A stretch of 44,434 bases of DNA from Halothiobacillus sp. (GTDB lineage: Bacteria > Pseudomonadota > Gammaproteobacteria > Halothiobacillales > Halothiobacillaceae), in contig JAGXHU010000020.1 of NCBI GenBank assembly GCA_024636015.1, positions 1 to 44,434 of the forward strand. The letters run 5' to 3'. The notes below the pieces were generated by a model. The model saw only the letters and a program-made list of their open reading frames with translations. It had not been told where the DNA came from and made no database searches. A program made the translations under genes and the position numbers. Shown piece after piece: positions 8,211 to 16,110 of this stretch (positions within the stretch are counted from its first letter, which is position 1; each line of letters starts with the position of its first letter).

Positions 8211-9308
8211 CTAACTTTCTTCGTGCGTGCTGATACATAGGTCGTACCAGTCTTCGGCGTAAGCGGGGAGTGCGCGCGTGAGGTGCAGAAACTGGGCTTG
8301 ATCAAGATAGCCGCGCCGATGCAAAACACAGGCCAGAGAAAAGTATCTGGCCTCCCGGCGCAGGTGATACAAGTGCGGTGGCGGACTGCAGATCAGCCGG
8401 AGGGTGTTTTCCGGCATACCCCAAGCCTGGGCAATGCGGGCGCTGTACGTTGGTATGAGTGCTCGGAACTGCTTGAGATAGGCGGGACTGATATAGGGGC
8501 CATTGAGCGCGCCCTGATGCAGCAGCGCGAACAACCCCGTGTGTTCAAGCAGAACGGATAGATAGAGGTCGAAACTGAGGTTCTCGTCAACGTGCGGTAG
8601 TGCCGATTCTTCCGATGGACCGGGCTTGTGTTTCAGGGCAAGGCGCAGGGCGTTGGCTGCGCGTAGGCTGACCGGCCAGATGTCGTGAATGAGTAGCGGG
8701 TTGATCCCGCTGACCGGTTTTGATACCGCGATCGGACTGAACATGGCGGCAGCAACCACTTCTCGCATACCCGAGAAGCCCAGAAGGATTACGGCTTGTT
8801 CGATCGATGTGATGTTGTCATGCCGAATACGCATGGCCGGGCTATTGATCAGGCGTAATACCTGGGTGGCGATGACCGCGTCGGATTCGATCAGGTCGGT
8901 CAGCGTGCGAATTGGTGTTGATGGATCCTTGAGCGCATTCATCAATTTGGGAAGAATATTGGGCAACCGCGGCACAAAGCTGGTCAATCGAGTGGGGGTC
9001 TCCTTGAGATCCTCCGTGCGTTTTTTGAGCCAGGCGATTTCTGGCGCGGTAAGTGTCTGGCTGACATTTCTATCGGAATCCGAGGCATTCAGCAGCTTTT
9101 GGTAGAACAGGGTGGAAATCTGTTCCGGGTCCGGGAAATGCGACTCCACGGTGACTTCGCTCGGTCCTAGATCCTGCGCATTGAGGTTGGCGCGCGCGTG
9201 AATCCGGTGTGCCGGATTTGCACGCGGCGCCTGTGCGGCACCTGTTCGTTGCCGGCCGCTACCGGTTTGGGGGGCACCGGAAAACAGTCGGCTTAGCCAT
9301 TGCCACAT
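8211..9308 (-). CDS. HDOD-domain protein
   Basis: The 365-residue protein has a basic, low-complexity N-terminal 50 residues and then an HDOD domain from about residue 105 to 305 (LPNILPKLMNALKD ... LIESDAVIATQVLRLINSPAM ... SIEQAVILLGFSGMREVV). HDOD domains are HD-fold relatives that lost hydrolase residues and act as protein-binding modules in two-component and c-di-GMP networks. No other output domain is visible. GGAG lies about 10 nt before the ATG. It is the last gene of a likely unit GGDEF-EAL / bolA / HDOD on the reverse strand, with 21 nt separating it from bolA. Confidence 0.85.
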   Translation of the reverse strand: MWQWLSRLFSGAPQTGSGRQRTGAAQAPRANPAHRIHARANLNAQDLGPSEVTVESHFPDPEQISTLFYQKLLNASDSDRNVSQTLTAPEIAWLKKRTEDLKETPTRLTSFVPRLPNILPKLMNALKDPSTPIRTLTDLIESDAVIATQVLRLINSPAMRIRHDNITSIEQAVILLGFSGMREVVAAAMFSPIAVSKPVSGINPLLIHDIWPVSLRAANALRLALKHKPGPSEESALPHVDENLSFDLYLSVLLEHTGLFALLHQGALNGPYISPAYLKQFRALIPTYSARIAQAWGMPENTLRLICSPPPHLYHLRREARYFSLACVLHRRGYLDQAQFLHLTRALPAYAEDWYDLCISTHEES

Positions 9309-9329
9309 GGGAATCGACTCCGTTTGGAT

Positions 9330-9635
9330 CTATGCGTTTTGTCCGGCGCAAGCCGGTGATTCGGGGGCTTCGCCTTTGACCAGCCATTCATCGGGCGTGT
9401 AGGTATGCAGCGCCAGGGCGTGCAGGCCATTATCGCGCTCCTGCTGAAGCAGGTTCTGGATGAGTCGGTGCCGAGCCAGCAGGCTCTTGTCGCTGAACTG
9501 TTCGCTGACGACAACGAGGCGAAAGTGTGAGTCGGGCTGGTTACCGGCGTGCTGATGGGATTCGTTCTGGATGTCGAAATAGGATGGGGTCAATCGGGTT
9601 TCGATTTCTGTTCGGATGCGTGTGGCGCGAGACAT
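9330..9635 (-). CDS. bolA: BolA-family protein
   Basis: The 101-residue protein has the class II KH-like BolA fold: an N-terminal helix (RATRIRTEIETRL), the NESHQHAG motif with candidate Fe-S-ligating histidines, SHFRLVVVSEQFSDKSLLARHRLI, and the terminal ALALHTYTPDEW strand and turn. BolA proteins pair with monothiol glutaredoxins to handle [2Fe-2S] clusters, and in E. coli also act as regulators opposed to c-di-GMP. It lies 37 nt after a GGDEF-EAL gene and 21 nt before an HDOD gene, which suggests a c-di-GMP-linked role here. No monothiol glutaredoxin is adjacent. A GAGGGGAG sits about 12 nt upstream of the ATG. Confidence 0.93.
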   Translation of the reverse strand: MSRATRIRTEIETRLTPSYFDIQNESHQHAGNQPDSHFRLVVVSEQFSDKSLLARHRLIQNLLQQERDNGLHALALHTYTPDEWLVKGEAPESPACAGQNA

Positions 9636-9672
9636 GGTGAGTCAACTCCCCTCAAATACTGGATGCCGTTGA

Positions 9673-11997
9673 TCATAACAATCCAACGCCCAGCATGGAG
9701 GAAATTTCTTCTGGTTTTCCTGGTCGCCCAACCAGATAGCCTTGGAAGGAATCACAGCCCAGACCTTCGAGCAGGTCGCGTTCGTCCACTGTTTCGACGC
9801 CCTCGGCGACAACCTCCAGGCCCAAGGCATGCCCCATGGCAATGATGGCCTTGACGATTTCAAGATCCTTGGGGTCAACGAAAATATCGCGGACAAAGCA
9901 CTGGTCGATCTTGAGCCGATCAAAGGAAAACCGCGTCAGATAGTTCAGCGATGAGTATCCCGTCCCGAAATCATCCAGGGCCAGTTTGACGCCCAGTGCT
10001 TTTATCTCGGCCAGAGTGGCAGCGGCCTTGGCGGGTTCGATGACCAGCGAGGACTCGGTCAGTTCCAGCTCCAACAGGGCCGGGTTGATGCCGGACTCGG
10101 ACAGGGCGCTGCGTATTCGATCGACAAAACAGGGTGAGTGGAGCTGTACGCTGGAAATATTGACGGCGACACTGATGGGTTCATCGATCTGTTGCCACCA
10201 GACGGCCGCCTGTCGGCAGGCTTCATGCAGTACCCAACTCCCGACTTCGATGATGAGCCCAGATTGCTCGAGTAAAGGTACGAACTGATCGGGGCGTGCC
10301 GCCAGATTCGGACGCGAGGGTGTCCAGCGCAGGAGAGCTTCGACACCGGTGATTGCCAAGCTGTTGGCGTTTTGCTGCACCTGGTAAACCAGGTGGAAAC
10401 GTTTTTCGGTCAGTCCGGACCGCAGTGCGGTAAGCAGATCTGATCGCCAGTTTTGTTGTTCGGCGATTTGGGGGGAGAAAATAGCGTGACTGTTCCGTCC
10501 GAGCTCCTTGGCTTCATACATGGCGGAGTCCGCCTGATGCAGCATTTCGTTGATCGCCTGTCCTTGATCCGGCCACAGCACAATGCCTGTGCTGGCCGAG
10601 GTAAAGATGCTGACGCCGTCGATCACGAAGGGGCGGGCCGTGATGTCCTTGATCTGGGCGCCCAGCGCGTCCAGGTTGGCCTTAGTGTTATCGGCTGGAA
10701 GCAGCAGGGCGAACTCATCCCCGCCCATGCGGGCAATCAGAATTTGTTCGGCCGTACATTCGTGCTGCAGTCGGTGCGCCATTTCCTGAAGCAGACGATC
10801 GCCGCGCGCATGGCCATAGCTATCGTTGACTGATCGGAAATAATCGAGATCGAACATCACCAGGGCCAGCGTCTGGCTGGATTTTTCCCGTTTGAGTTCG
10901 TCGATCCACCGTTGTGCTTCCAGTTGAAAACATCGACGACTCAGCAGCCCGGTCAGTTCGTCCTGGTTGGCCAGATTCTGGTATTTCTCCTGTGCTTCCT
11001 GACGTTCGGTGACATCCCTGCCGATGATGATCAGAACCTTGCGCCGTCCGTCGGGTTCGAACAGGGGGAGTTTCAGGGTATCGAATACGCGGGTGCGCCC
11101 ACCGGGTAATGGCAGGGTATCCATGGTTCGCACCAGGCGACGGGTTTCCCAGGCCCGCAAATCCGTGGCACCGTAGCGTGCGAATGTCGCGCGATACATC
11201 GGGTGGGTGGCGGCGGCAAGTTCCTCGTCGGTTTTGCCCCACCAGGCGATGTCTTGCAAATGGCAGAAATTCAGCGCCGATTCGTTCGCCAGTAGCCAGT
11301 GCCCTTGGGCATCCTTAATCACGATGAAATCCGGCGTGGCATCAATCAGGGTCCGCATCAGGCGTTCGTTGTCGCTCAAGGCGTGTTCGAGCGCTTTGAT
11401 GGCCGTTATTTCATGCGCAAGGATGAAATCATTCAGTGCGGCAGAGGGTGGTGCCTGAATGGTTCGCCGTTGGAAGATGCGGGGTTTGCCGCCGCGATCC
11501 AGAACATGCAACTCGGCCGGGGGCTGAGCCTCGTCGAACTCGGGTGCTCCCCGCGTCAGTTGTTCGATGAGTAAGCCGTCGTGGGCATCGTGGGCGGCCT
11601 TGTTCAGAAATACGGTGGATAGGTTTTCGTCGCGTCCGATCACGAAATCGGGTAGTCGATCCAACCAACCTATGGCCTCCTCGGATATCCGGGGATAGGC
11701 GGATACATGCAGCAGACGGGCTGTGGGTGCGCCATTTGCGCAGGGCGACAGCCAAGGGGCAAGGTGTTGGATTTCGAGCCACCGCGCTCGCCAGACCCAG
11801 CCGTTTGTGCCTTCGGTGGGGCCATGCCGTCCGACGGTTTTTGCCCACGCCTCAAGCCCGCCAAGGGTGGTCAGAACCAGTGCCAAGTCGTGAAGTTCGC
11901 CCGTTTGGATGATGACATTCTGGTCGTGGATATTGCCTTTTGTGTCCAGCTTTATCCAGAGCCAAGCATCCGCATAGTTGGTCATTGAGGGCAGCAT
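9673..11997 (-). CDS. PAS-GGDEF-EAL cyclic-di-GMP protein
   Basis: The 774-residue protein has no membrane segment, so it should be cytosolic. Order: an N-terminal 200 residues of unrecognised type (possibly a divergent PAS-like input), a PAS domain (about 210-330, starting IDATPDFIVIKDAQGHW), GGDEF (about 340-500, motif GGDEF intact near 425) and EAL (about 520-774, with EALLRW, ELTES, DDFGTGYSSL and AEGVET all intact). The GGDEF lacks the RxxD inhibitory site five residues upstream of the motif. Both active sites look complete, so direction of activity cannot be called. The frame is open to 12219, but that stretch is not domain-like; I chose ATG 11997, with ATG 11985 as alternative. Likely cotranscribed with bolA. 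Confidence 0.9.
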   Translation of the reverse strand: MLPSMTNYADAWLWIKLDTKGNIHDQNVIIQTGELHDLALVLTTLGGLEAWAKTVGRHGPTEGTNGWVWRARWLEIQHLAPWLSPCANGAPTARLLHVSAYPRISEEAIGWLDRLPDFVIGRDENLSTVFLNKAAHDAHDGLLIEQLTRGAPEFDEAQPPAELHVLDRGGKPRIFQRRTIQAPPSAALNDFILAHEITAIKALEHALSDNERLMRTLIDATPDFIVIKDAQGHWLLANESALNFCHLQDIAWWGKTDEELAAATHPMYRATFARYGATDLRAWETRRLVRTMDTLPLPGGRTRVFDTLKLPLFEPDGRRKVLIIIGRDVTERQEAQEKYQNLANQDELTGLLSRRCFQLEAQRWIDELKREKSSQTLALVMFDLDYFRSVNDSYGHARGDRLLQEMAHRLQHECTAEQILIARMGGDEFALLLPADNTKANLDALGAQIKDITARPFVIDGVSIFTSASTGIVLWPDQGQAINEMLHQADSAMYEAKELGRNSHAIFSPQIAEQQNWRSDLLTALRSGLTEKRFHLVYQVQQNANSLAITGVEALLRWTPSRPNLAARPDQFVPLLEQSGLIIEVGSWVLHEACRQAAVWWQQIDEPISVAVNISSVQLHSPCFVDRIRSALSESGINPALLELELTESSLVIEPAKAAATLAEIKALGVKLALDDFGTGYSSLNYLTRFSFDRLKIDQCFVRDIFVDPKDLEIVKAIIAMGHALGLEVVAEGVETVDERDLLEGLGCDSFQGYLVGRPGKPEEISSMLGVGLL

Positions 11998-12178
11998 AAG
12001 GCTGTCAGGAACCTTATGGTTGGGTCGGCAATTCGTTGCGCGGGTGTCGTGCGACGAAGGGCGGGTTAAAACAGGGAAGCGACAGCATATGAAAGTTCCT
12101 TTTTCAGGGCTGTTGTGCGAAATCGCGCATGCAGGGGTACCAATGTAAGGATAGCTAAGAATGCGTGCAATGAATATT

Positions 12179-13444
12179 TCAACTCGATGGCATTTCCGAG
12201 CCCATGATGACCGGTGCAATCACCTCTCCATCGAGATAGACCCGGCCCTGTTGAATTCGCAGGGGAACGGGCTGCAGATGGCGTCCCGTGCAGGGGCCTT
12301 TTGTGCAATATCCGCTTTGCGGGTCGAAGTGGGCATTATGCACATCACAGCGCAGTACAGGACCGGAAGGCTTTTCCACCAGATAACCGCGCCGCGCGGT
12401 ACGGGCCAGCGGTGAGCCGTTGTGCGGGCACACGTTGGCGAATGCCTGGATGCGATTGTGTTCCCGGACCACCACGATGCTGGGGATGCCTTGAATGGGG
12501 CGAACGCCCAAGGCATCGGCAGGACCAAGGTCGTCGAGTCGGCACAGAGGTTGTTCGGTCTGTTCTTCGGTGGATCCCAGGTTTTCAAAACCGGATTGCG
12601 CAATCTTTTTCTCTGCCAGTCGCACGCCGAACGTGAGCGCATCAGGCCAGGTCATCCGGTCAAGACGCCCGTGGATGACACCGGCGATCAGCGTATCGCC
12701 CGCGCCGATGGTGTCGACCACCGAATCGACTGGCGTGCTTGGGATGTGTGCGTTCAAGCCCGTCTGTGTGGGATCTCGCAGGTAGGCGCCGGCCGCCCCC
12801 CAACCCAGAATCAATACCGCTTGGGGTGCCCAGGTCGCGGCCTCGGCAAGAAACGCTTCGGGTTGGGCGAATCCCCGCCCCAGCGCAAAGGCCCGCGAGA
12901 AGAACACGACGTCCGGAAAGGGAAACAGCTGGTCGAGAAAGGGGCGCTCCTTTTCAACTTCCAGCGAGATGGGCATCGTTGGATGCAGCTTCCGGGCCCA
13001 GGCCAGCATGGCGGCGGTATCCATGCAGTGTCGGCCTTCGAAATGCAGCCAGTCGAATGGGTTCAGGTCGATTTTCAGGAAAGGACTGACGTCATATTCC
13101 GGTAGATCGCGGAAGTGAACGATGCTGCGCGAACCCGTTACACGGTTAAGCGTGATGTAGGAGGTGGGCGCATGGCCATAACCAATACGCACGGCGTGGC
13201 TGAGGTCGATGCCCTGCTGCTGTAGTTTTTCCTGGATCAGAAGTCCGTCGCTGTCCTGGGTGAGCACGCCCGCAAAATGACCCTGGTGGGCAAGCTGGCT
13301 CAGAACCGTGAGGGTATTGGTGACATTGCCGCCGGTTCTGCGATGTTGTGCCAAGGCTCGGACTTCGCTGTCTTCGGGGGGGTAACCTTCGACTTCGTTG
13401 ATAATGTCGAGTGTGGCGATGCCCACGCCTAATATTTTTGCCAT
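12179..13444 (-). CDS. PfkB-family sugar kinase fused to a Rieske [2Fe-2S] domain
   Basis: The 421-residue protein is a clear two-domain fusion. Residues 1 to about 300 form a ribokinase/PfkB kinase closest by eye to ketohexokinases: GVGIATLDII at the start, TGGNVTNTLTVL (37-48) in the sugar-binding region, and VDTIGAGDTLIAGVI (243-257) with the catalytic Asp250. Residues about 310-412 are a Rieske-type ferredoxin: Cys339-Pro-His341 in NVCPHNGSPL and Cys366-x2-His369 in LRCDVHNAHFDP, i.e. both cluster-ligand pairs, followed by two more cysteines (380, 385). The 24-residue spacer between ligand boxes is longer than usual. The start at ATG 13444 gives a normal PfkB N-terminus; an in-frame extension to 13531 overlaps the upstream gene. 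It follows the metallophosphoesterase gene by 35 nt. Substrate unknown. Confidence 0.88.
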   Translation of the reverse strand: MAKILGVGIATLDIINEVEGYPPEDSEVRALAQHRRTGGNVTNTLTVLSQLAHQGHFAGVLTQDSDGLLIQEKLQQQGIDLSHAVRIGYGHAPTSYITLNRVTGSRSIVHFRDLPEYDVSPFLKIDLNPFDWLHFEGRHCMDTAAMLAWARKLHPTMPISLEVEKERPFLDQLFPFPDVVFFSRAFALGRGFAQPEAFLAEAATWAPQAVLILGWGAAGAYLRDPTQTGLNAHIPSTPVDSVVDTIGAGDTLIAGVIHGRLDRMTWPDALTFGVRLAEKKIAQSGFENLGSTEEQTEQPLCRLDDLGPADALGVRPIQGIPSIVVVREHNRIQAFANVCPHNGSPLARTARRGYLVEKPSGPVLRCDVHNAHFDPQSGYCTKGPCTGRHLQPVPLRIQQGRVYLDGEVIAPVIMGSEMPSS

Positions 13445-13479
13445 GCGCGCTTCTAGACTCCGGAGTATTGAGCGGGCAA

Positions 13480-14028
13480 TTATGCCGAATTGGCGTTGCT
13501 GGTCGGAAGTGTTTTGGTTTCGATGCGCCACTCGTGTTGCGTGGCGTGCAAGAGCAGGCAGCCTGCCCCGCCATAGGCGCGTACGCGCCCGGCTGCCCCG
13601 GGATTTAATACCCAGATGGGAGCGCTGGTGTCGATGCAGCGCTGGTGCGTATGCCCATAGACGATGGCGCGCGCTTCAGGATGGCGTGCCCGCAGCTTCT
13701 CATGGCGGACATGCGCCGGGGTGACGCGATGGCCATGTTCGACCACGAGAATTCCGCCGGGCAGTTTGAGCACCGCGGTTTCGGGCAGAGTATCCAGCAG
13801 GTGAGCGGTACCGGAGGGCCATTGTTCGGGGGTATCGTTGTTGCCGCGCACGGCGATGACATGTCCGGACTTGGGGGTAACTCGGCGCAGGATGTCTGGA
13901 TCGAGGATGTCGCCAGCATGCACGATGACATCACACTGCTCCATGAGCGCGAGGATGGCATTTTCGATCACGCCATGCGTATCGGAAATGATCCCGACGC
14001 ACACTGCAGCCTGAGTTTCAAGATCCAC
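13480..14028 (-). CDS. YfcE/MJ0936-type metallophosphoesterase
   Basis: This 182-residue protein has all five metallophosphoesterase boxes: ISDTHG (about 14-19), HAGDI (about 37-41), GNND (about 61-64), EHGHR and YGHTH (about 123-127). It belongs to the small YfcE/Vps29-like group of Mn-dependent phosphodiesterases, whose cellular substrates are largely unknown. The start is GTG 14028, supported by a very strong GAGGAGG four nucleotides upstream. It is the first gene of a reverse-strand pair with the kinase-Rieske fusion. Confidence 0.9.
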   Translation of the reverse strand: MDLETQAAVCVGIISDTHGVIENAILALMEQCDVIVHAGDILDPDILRRVTPKSGHVIAVRGNNDTPEQWPSGTAHLLDTLPETAVLKLPGGILVVEHGHRVTPAHVRHEKLRARHPEARAIVYGHTHQRCIDTSAPIWVLNPGAAGRVRAYGGAGCLLLHATQHEWRIETKTLPTSNANSA

Positions 14029-14373
14029 GCCCCCTCCTCATGTCTTGTCCGTGATCGTTTCGATGAATTCGGTTCGACGCGCCGAAGCCCTAGATGTTCC
14101 ACATCAATCTATCCACAGTATGGGCGGCGGGGTGGATTATGTCACCTGCTGTGCAGAAAACGATGTGTGTGATTGCATCTGTTTATGGTGTACTTCGCGT
14201 GTAAGTCATTGTGTTTAATTGGTTTGATTCGGCGGTCAGGTGCGCCGCAAAAGCCGGAAAGCACATGAATAGCCTAGGGTTGTGCCGGGATACTCGCTGG
14301 GCGATTCTTGGGTGCTTTTCCAAGGTCGGTTAGAGATTTCCTTCGGCGCCGGACGCCATCGAGGAAGGGTCCC
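14029..14373. other. Intergenic region between divergent genes
   Basis: This 345-bp stretch separates the metallophosphoesterase (reverse) from the rlmJ transcript (forward) and must hold both promoters. It is more AT-rich than its flanks around 14100-14230. I see no convincing -35/-10 pair, no terminator and no ORF with a ribosome-binding site. Confidence 0.5.
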
Positions 14374-14520
14374 ATGATGGCGTTTGGTCCTATCGCGTTC
14401 GTACGGGGTGTGGTTCGTCGGTTTTTGCGCGTCGGTCAACGTATGATGTCGCCCCAAGGGCCGTTTTCTGAAGGATTTGGCGGCGCTCATTTTCCATCCT
14501 GCGTAGATTACATCGTATGA
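14374..14520 (+). CDS. Candidate 48-residue leader ORF coupled to rlmJ
   Basis: An ATG at 14374 has one of the best ribosome-binding sites in this region (GAGGAAGGG, 4-6 nt upstream). Its frame ends in TGA that overlaps the rlmJ ATG (ATGA at 14517-14520). rlmJ itself has no Shine-Dalgarno sequence, so translation could reach rlmJ by coupling. The peptide is basic with a short hydrophobic patch (FGPIAFVRGVV) and matches nothing I know. It could be a chance ORF. Confidence 0.38.
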   Translation: MMAFGPIAFVRGVVRRFLRVGQRMMSPQGPFSEGFGGAHFPSCVDYIV

Positions 14521-15389
14521 ATTATCAGCATCATTTCCATGCCGGCAACCACGCCGATGTGCTCAAGCATCTGGTGCTTCTGCAGTTGATCGGCCTGATG
14601 CAGCAGAAGCCGGGTGGTTTTCTGGTGCTGGATACCCATGCCGGGGCGGGGTCCTATGACCTGGATGCGGCCGAGGCCCGGCGGAGTGACGAGGCCTCGG
14701 GCGGCGTCGGCCGTTTACGGGCGGCCGTCGAGCAGGATGGAGCCGTCGTGCCCGAGTTGATTCGGCAGTATCTGGTCCGAGTAGCTGAGTTTGGCCGTCG
14801 AACGTATCCCGGATCGCCTTTGCTGGCGGCATCGAGTTTGCGGGCGCAGGATCGTTTTCTGGGGGTGGAGATGGTGTCCAAGGTGGCGCGTGAGCTGGAG
14901 CGGAACTTATCCACGCTGCCCTATACGGAGGGCGGCTTGGGTGCGCGCCGCCGGATGACGCGTTGCGACGATGGGTTGCGCGGTTTGAAGGCCGATCTGC
15001 CACCGATCGAGCGACGGGGACTGATTCTGATCGATCCGCCCTACGAGCAGACCAGCGAGCGCGAGGACATCACCCTGGCGCTGGAAGCCGGGCTGCAGCG
15101 TTTTTCGACGGGCGTTTTTGTCTTGTGGTATCCCATTAAGCAGCGGGAGTTTTTGGATCGCTGGCTGCGGCGCATCGCACGCCTGACAACCAAGCCGGTT
15201 CTGACCATCGAGAATTCCATTGTGCGCGATGAGCTGGGCAATCGACTGACCGGTTCCGGTCTGCTGGTCATCAACCCGCCCTGGCAGTTCGAGTCCCTCA
15301 TGCAACCAACGCTGACCTATTTGAATCAGGCCTTGCGTGAGGATGAAGCGGCGCCAGCCACAGTGCGCTGGCTTAATCCGCCGGCATAG
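14517..15389 (+). CDS. rlmJ: 23S rRNA A2030 N6-methyltransferase RlmJ
   Basis: The 290-residue protein is an RlmJ (YhiR) homologue that methylates A2030 of 23S rRNA before ribosome assembly. It starts with the diagnostic NYQHHFHAGNHADVLKH, then the SAM-binding LVLDTHAGAGSYDL (about residues 36-49), and the catalytic motif IV DPPYE (about 174-178) followed by VLWYPIK. The length is usual for the family. The ATG has no visible ribosome-binding site and overlaps the stop of a short upstream ORF. The 3' end overlaps the end of the convergent algR-like gene by 17 nt. Confidence 0.95.
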   Translation: MNYQHHFHAGNHADVLKHLVLLQLIGLMQQKPGGFLVLDTHAGAGSYDLDAAEARRSDEASGGVGRLRAAVEQDGAVVPELIRQYLVRVAEFGRRTYPGSPLLAASSLRAQDRFLGVEMVSKVARELERNLSTLPYTEGGLGARRRMTRCDDGLRGLKADLPPIERRGLILIDPPYEQTSEREDITLALEAGLQRFSTGVFVLWYPIKQREFLDRWLRRIARLTTKPVLTIENSIVRDELGNRLTGSGLLVINPPWQFESLMQPTLTYLNQALREDEAAPATVRWLNPPA

Positions 15390-16110
15390 CGACCGAGTCG
15401 TTCCCCGACGGGATGTACCCAAGAGCCTGTCGTACCTGAGGCAAGGCGCGGCGGCTTATTTCCAGGGGGCGATCCAGCCCCTGCGCTTCGGCAAAGTGTC
15501 GCCCTGCCCCATCCCGCCGGATGGCGGTCAGGCGGGCGCGGTTCAACAGGCTGTTGCGATGAATCCGCAACACATAATCCCCCAGCAGCGTTTCGATATC
15601 CTTCAGACTGTGGTCGATCAGGGCCTCGCCCGTACTGTGTATGAGGCGGGTGTATTTGTCTTCGCTGAGTACGGCAATGACTTGGCTGGCCCGGATGGTG
15701 CGTTGCGCCCTGCCGACCTGGATGCTGATGCCGGGTTCATGATCCTGCTGCGCGCGGGTTGGTTGGCGCGCTCGGACGATGGCTTGGGCGAGTCGGGCCG
15801 GTTCGATCGGTTTGAGCAGATAGTCGACCGGACTGGCCGCGAAAGCATCGAGCGCATGCTGAGGGTGGGCGGTTGTGAAGATAATGGCTGGCGGTAGGGG
15901 GCGTTCCCGCAAGCGCGTGGCCCAGGCGAGCCCGGATTCACCCGGCATTTCAATATCGAGAAACACCAGGTCCGGATCCTGGTCCAGTAGCGCCTGGGCG
16001 GCTACGGTGTGGCCGGCTTCGCCGATCACCACGATATCCGGGTGTTCATTGAGCAGGCGTCGCAGGCGGGCACGCGCTAGGGGCTCATCATCCACAATCA
16101 GGGTTCTCAT
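15373..16110 (-). CDS. algR: LytTR-type response regulator, AlgR family
   Basis: The 245-residue protein is a receiver (about 1-115; acidic pocket D8/D9, phospho-acceptor D52 in VFLDIEMPG, LKPI lysine motif) joined to a LytTR DNA-binding domain (about 140-240; VIAVLSEDKYTRLIHSTGEALIDHSLKDIE ... RIHRNSLLN). AlgR in Pseudomonas controls alginate, twitching motility and other virulence genes; targets here are unknown. Its ATG overlaps the stop of the sensor kinase gene by 4 nt (ATGA), so the pair is translated together. The neighbouring divergent argH matches Pseudomonas order. Confidence 0.92.
   Translation of the reverse strand: MRTLIVDDEPLARARLRRLLNEHPDIVVIGEAGHTVAAQALLDQDPDLVFLDIEMPGESGLAWATRLRERPLPPAIIFTTAHPQHALDAFAASPVDYLLKPIEPARLAQAIVRARQPTRAQQDHEPGISIQVGRAQRTIRASQVIAVLSEDKYTRLIHSTGEALIDHSLKDIETLLGDYVLRIHRNSLLNRARLTAIRRDGAGRHFAEAQGLDRPLEISRRALPQVRQALGYIPSGNDSVAMPAD

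Noticed and set aside
12422..13105. 227-codon forward ORF opposite the kinase-Rieske gene
   Set aside because: Antisense shadow of a gene with intact kinase and Rieske motifs; no start signal.
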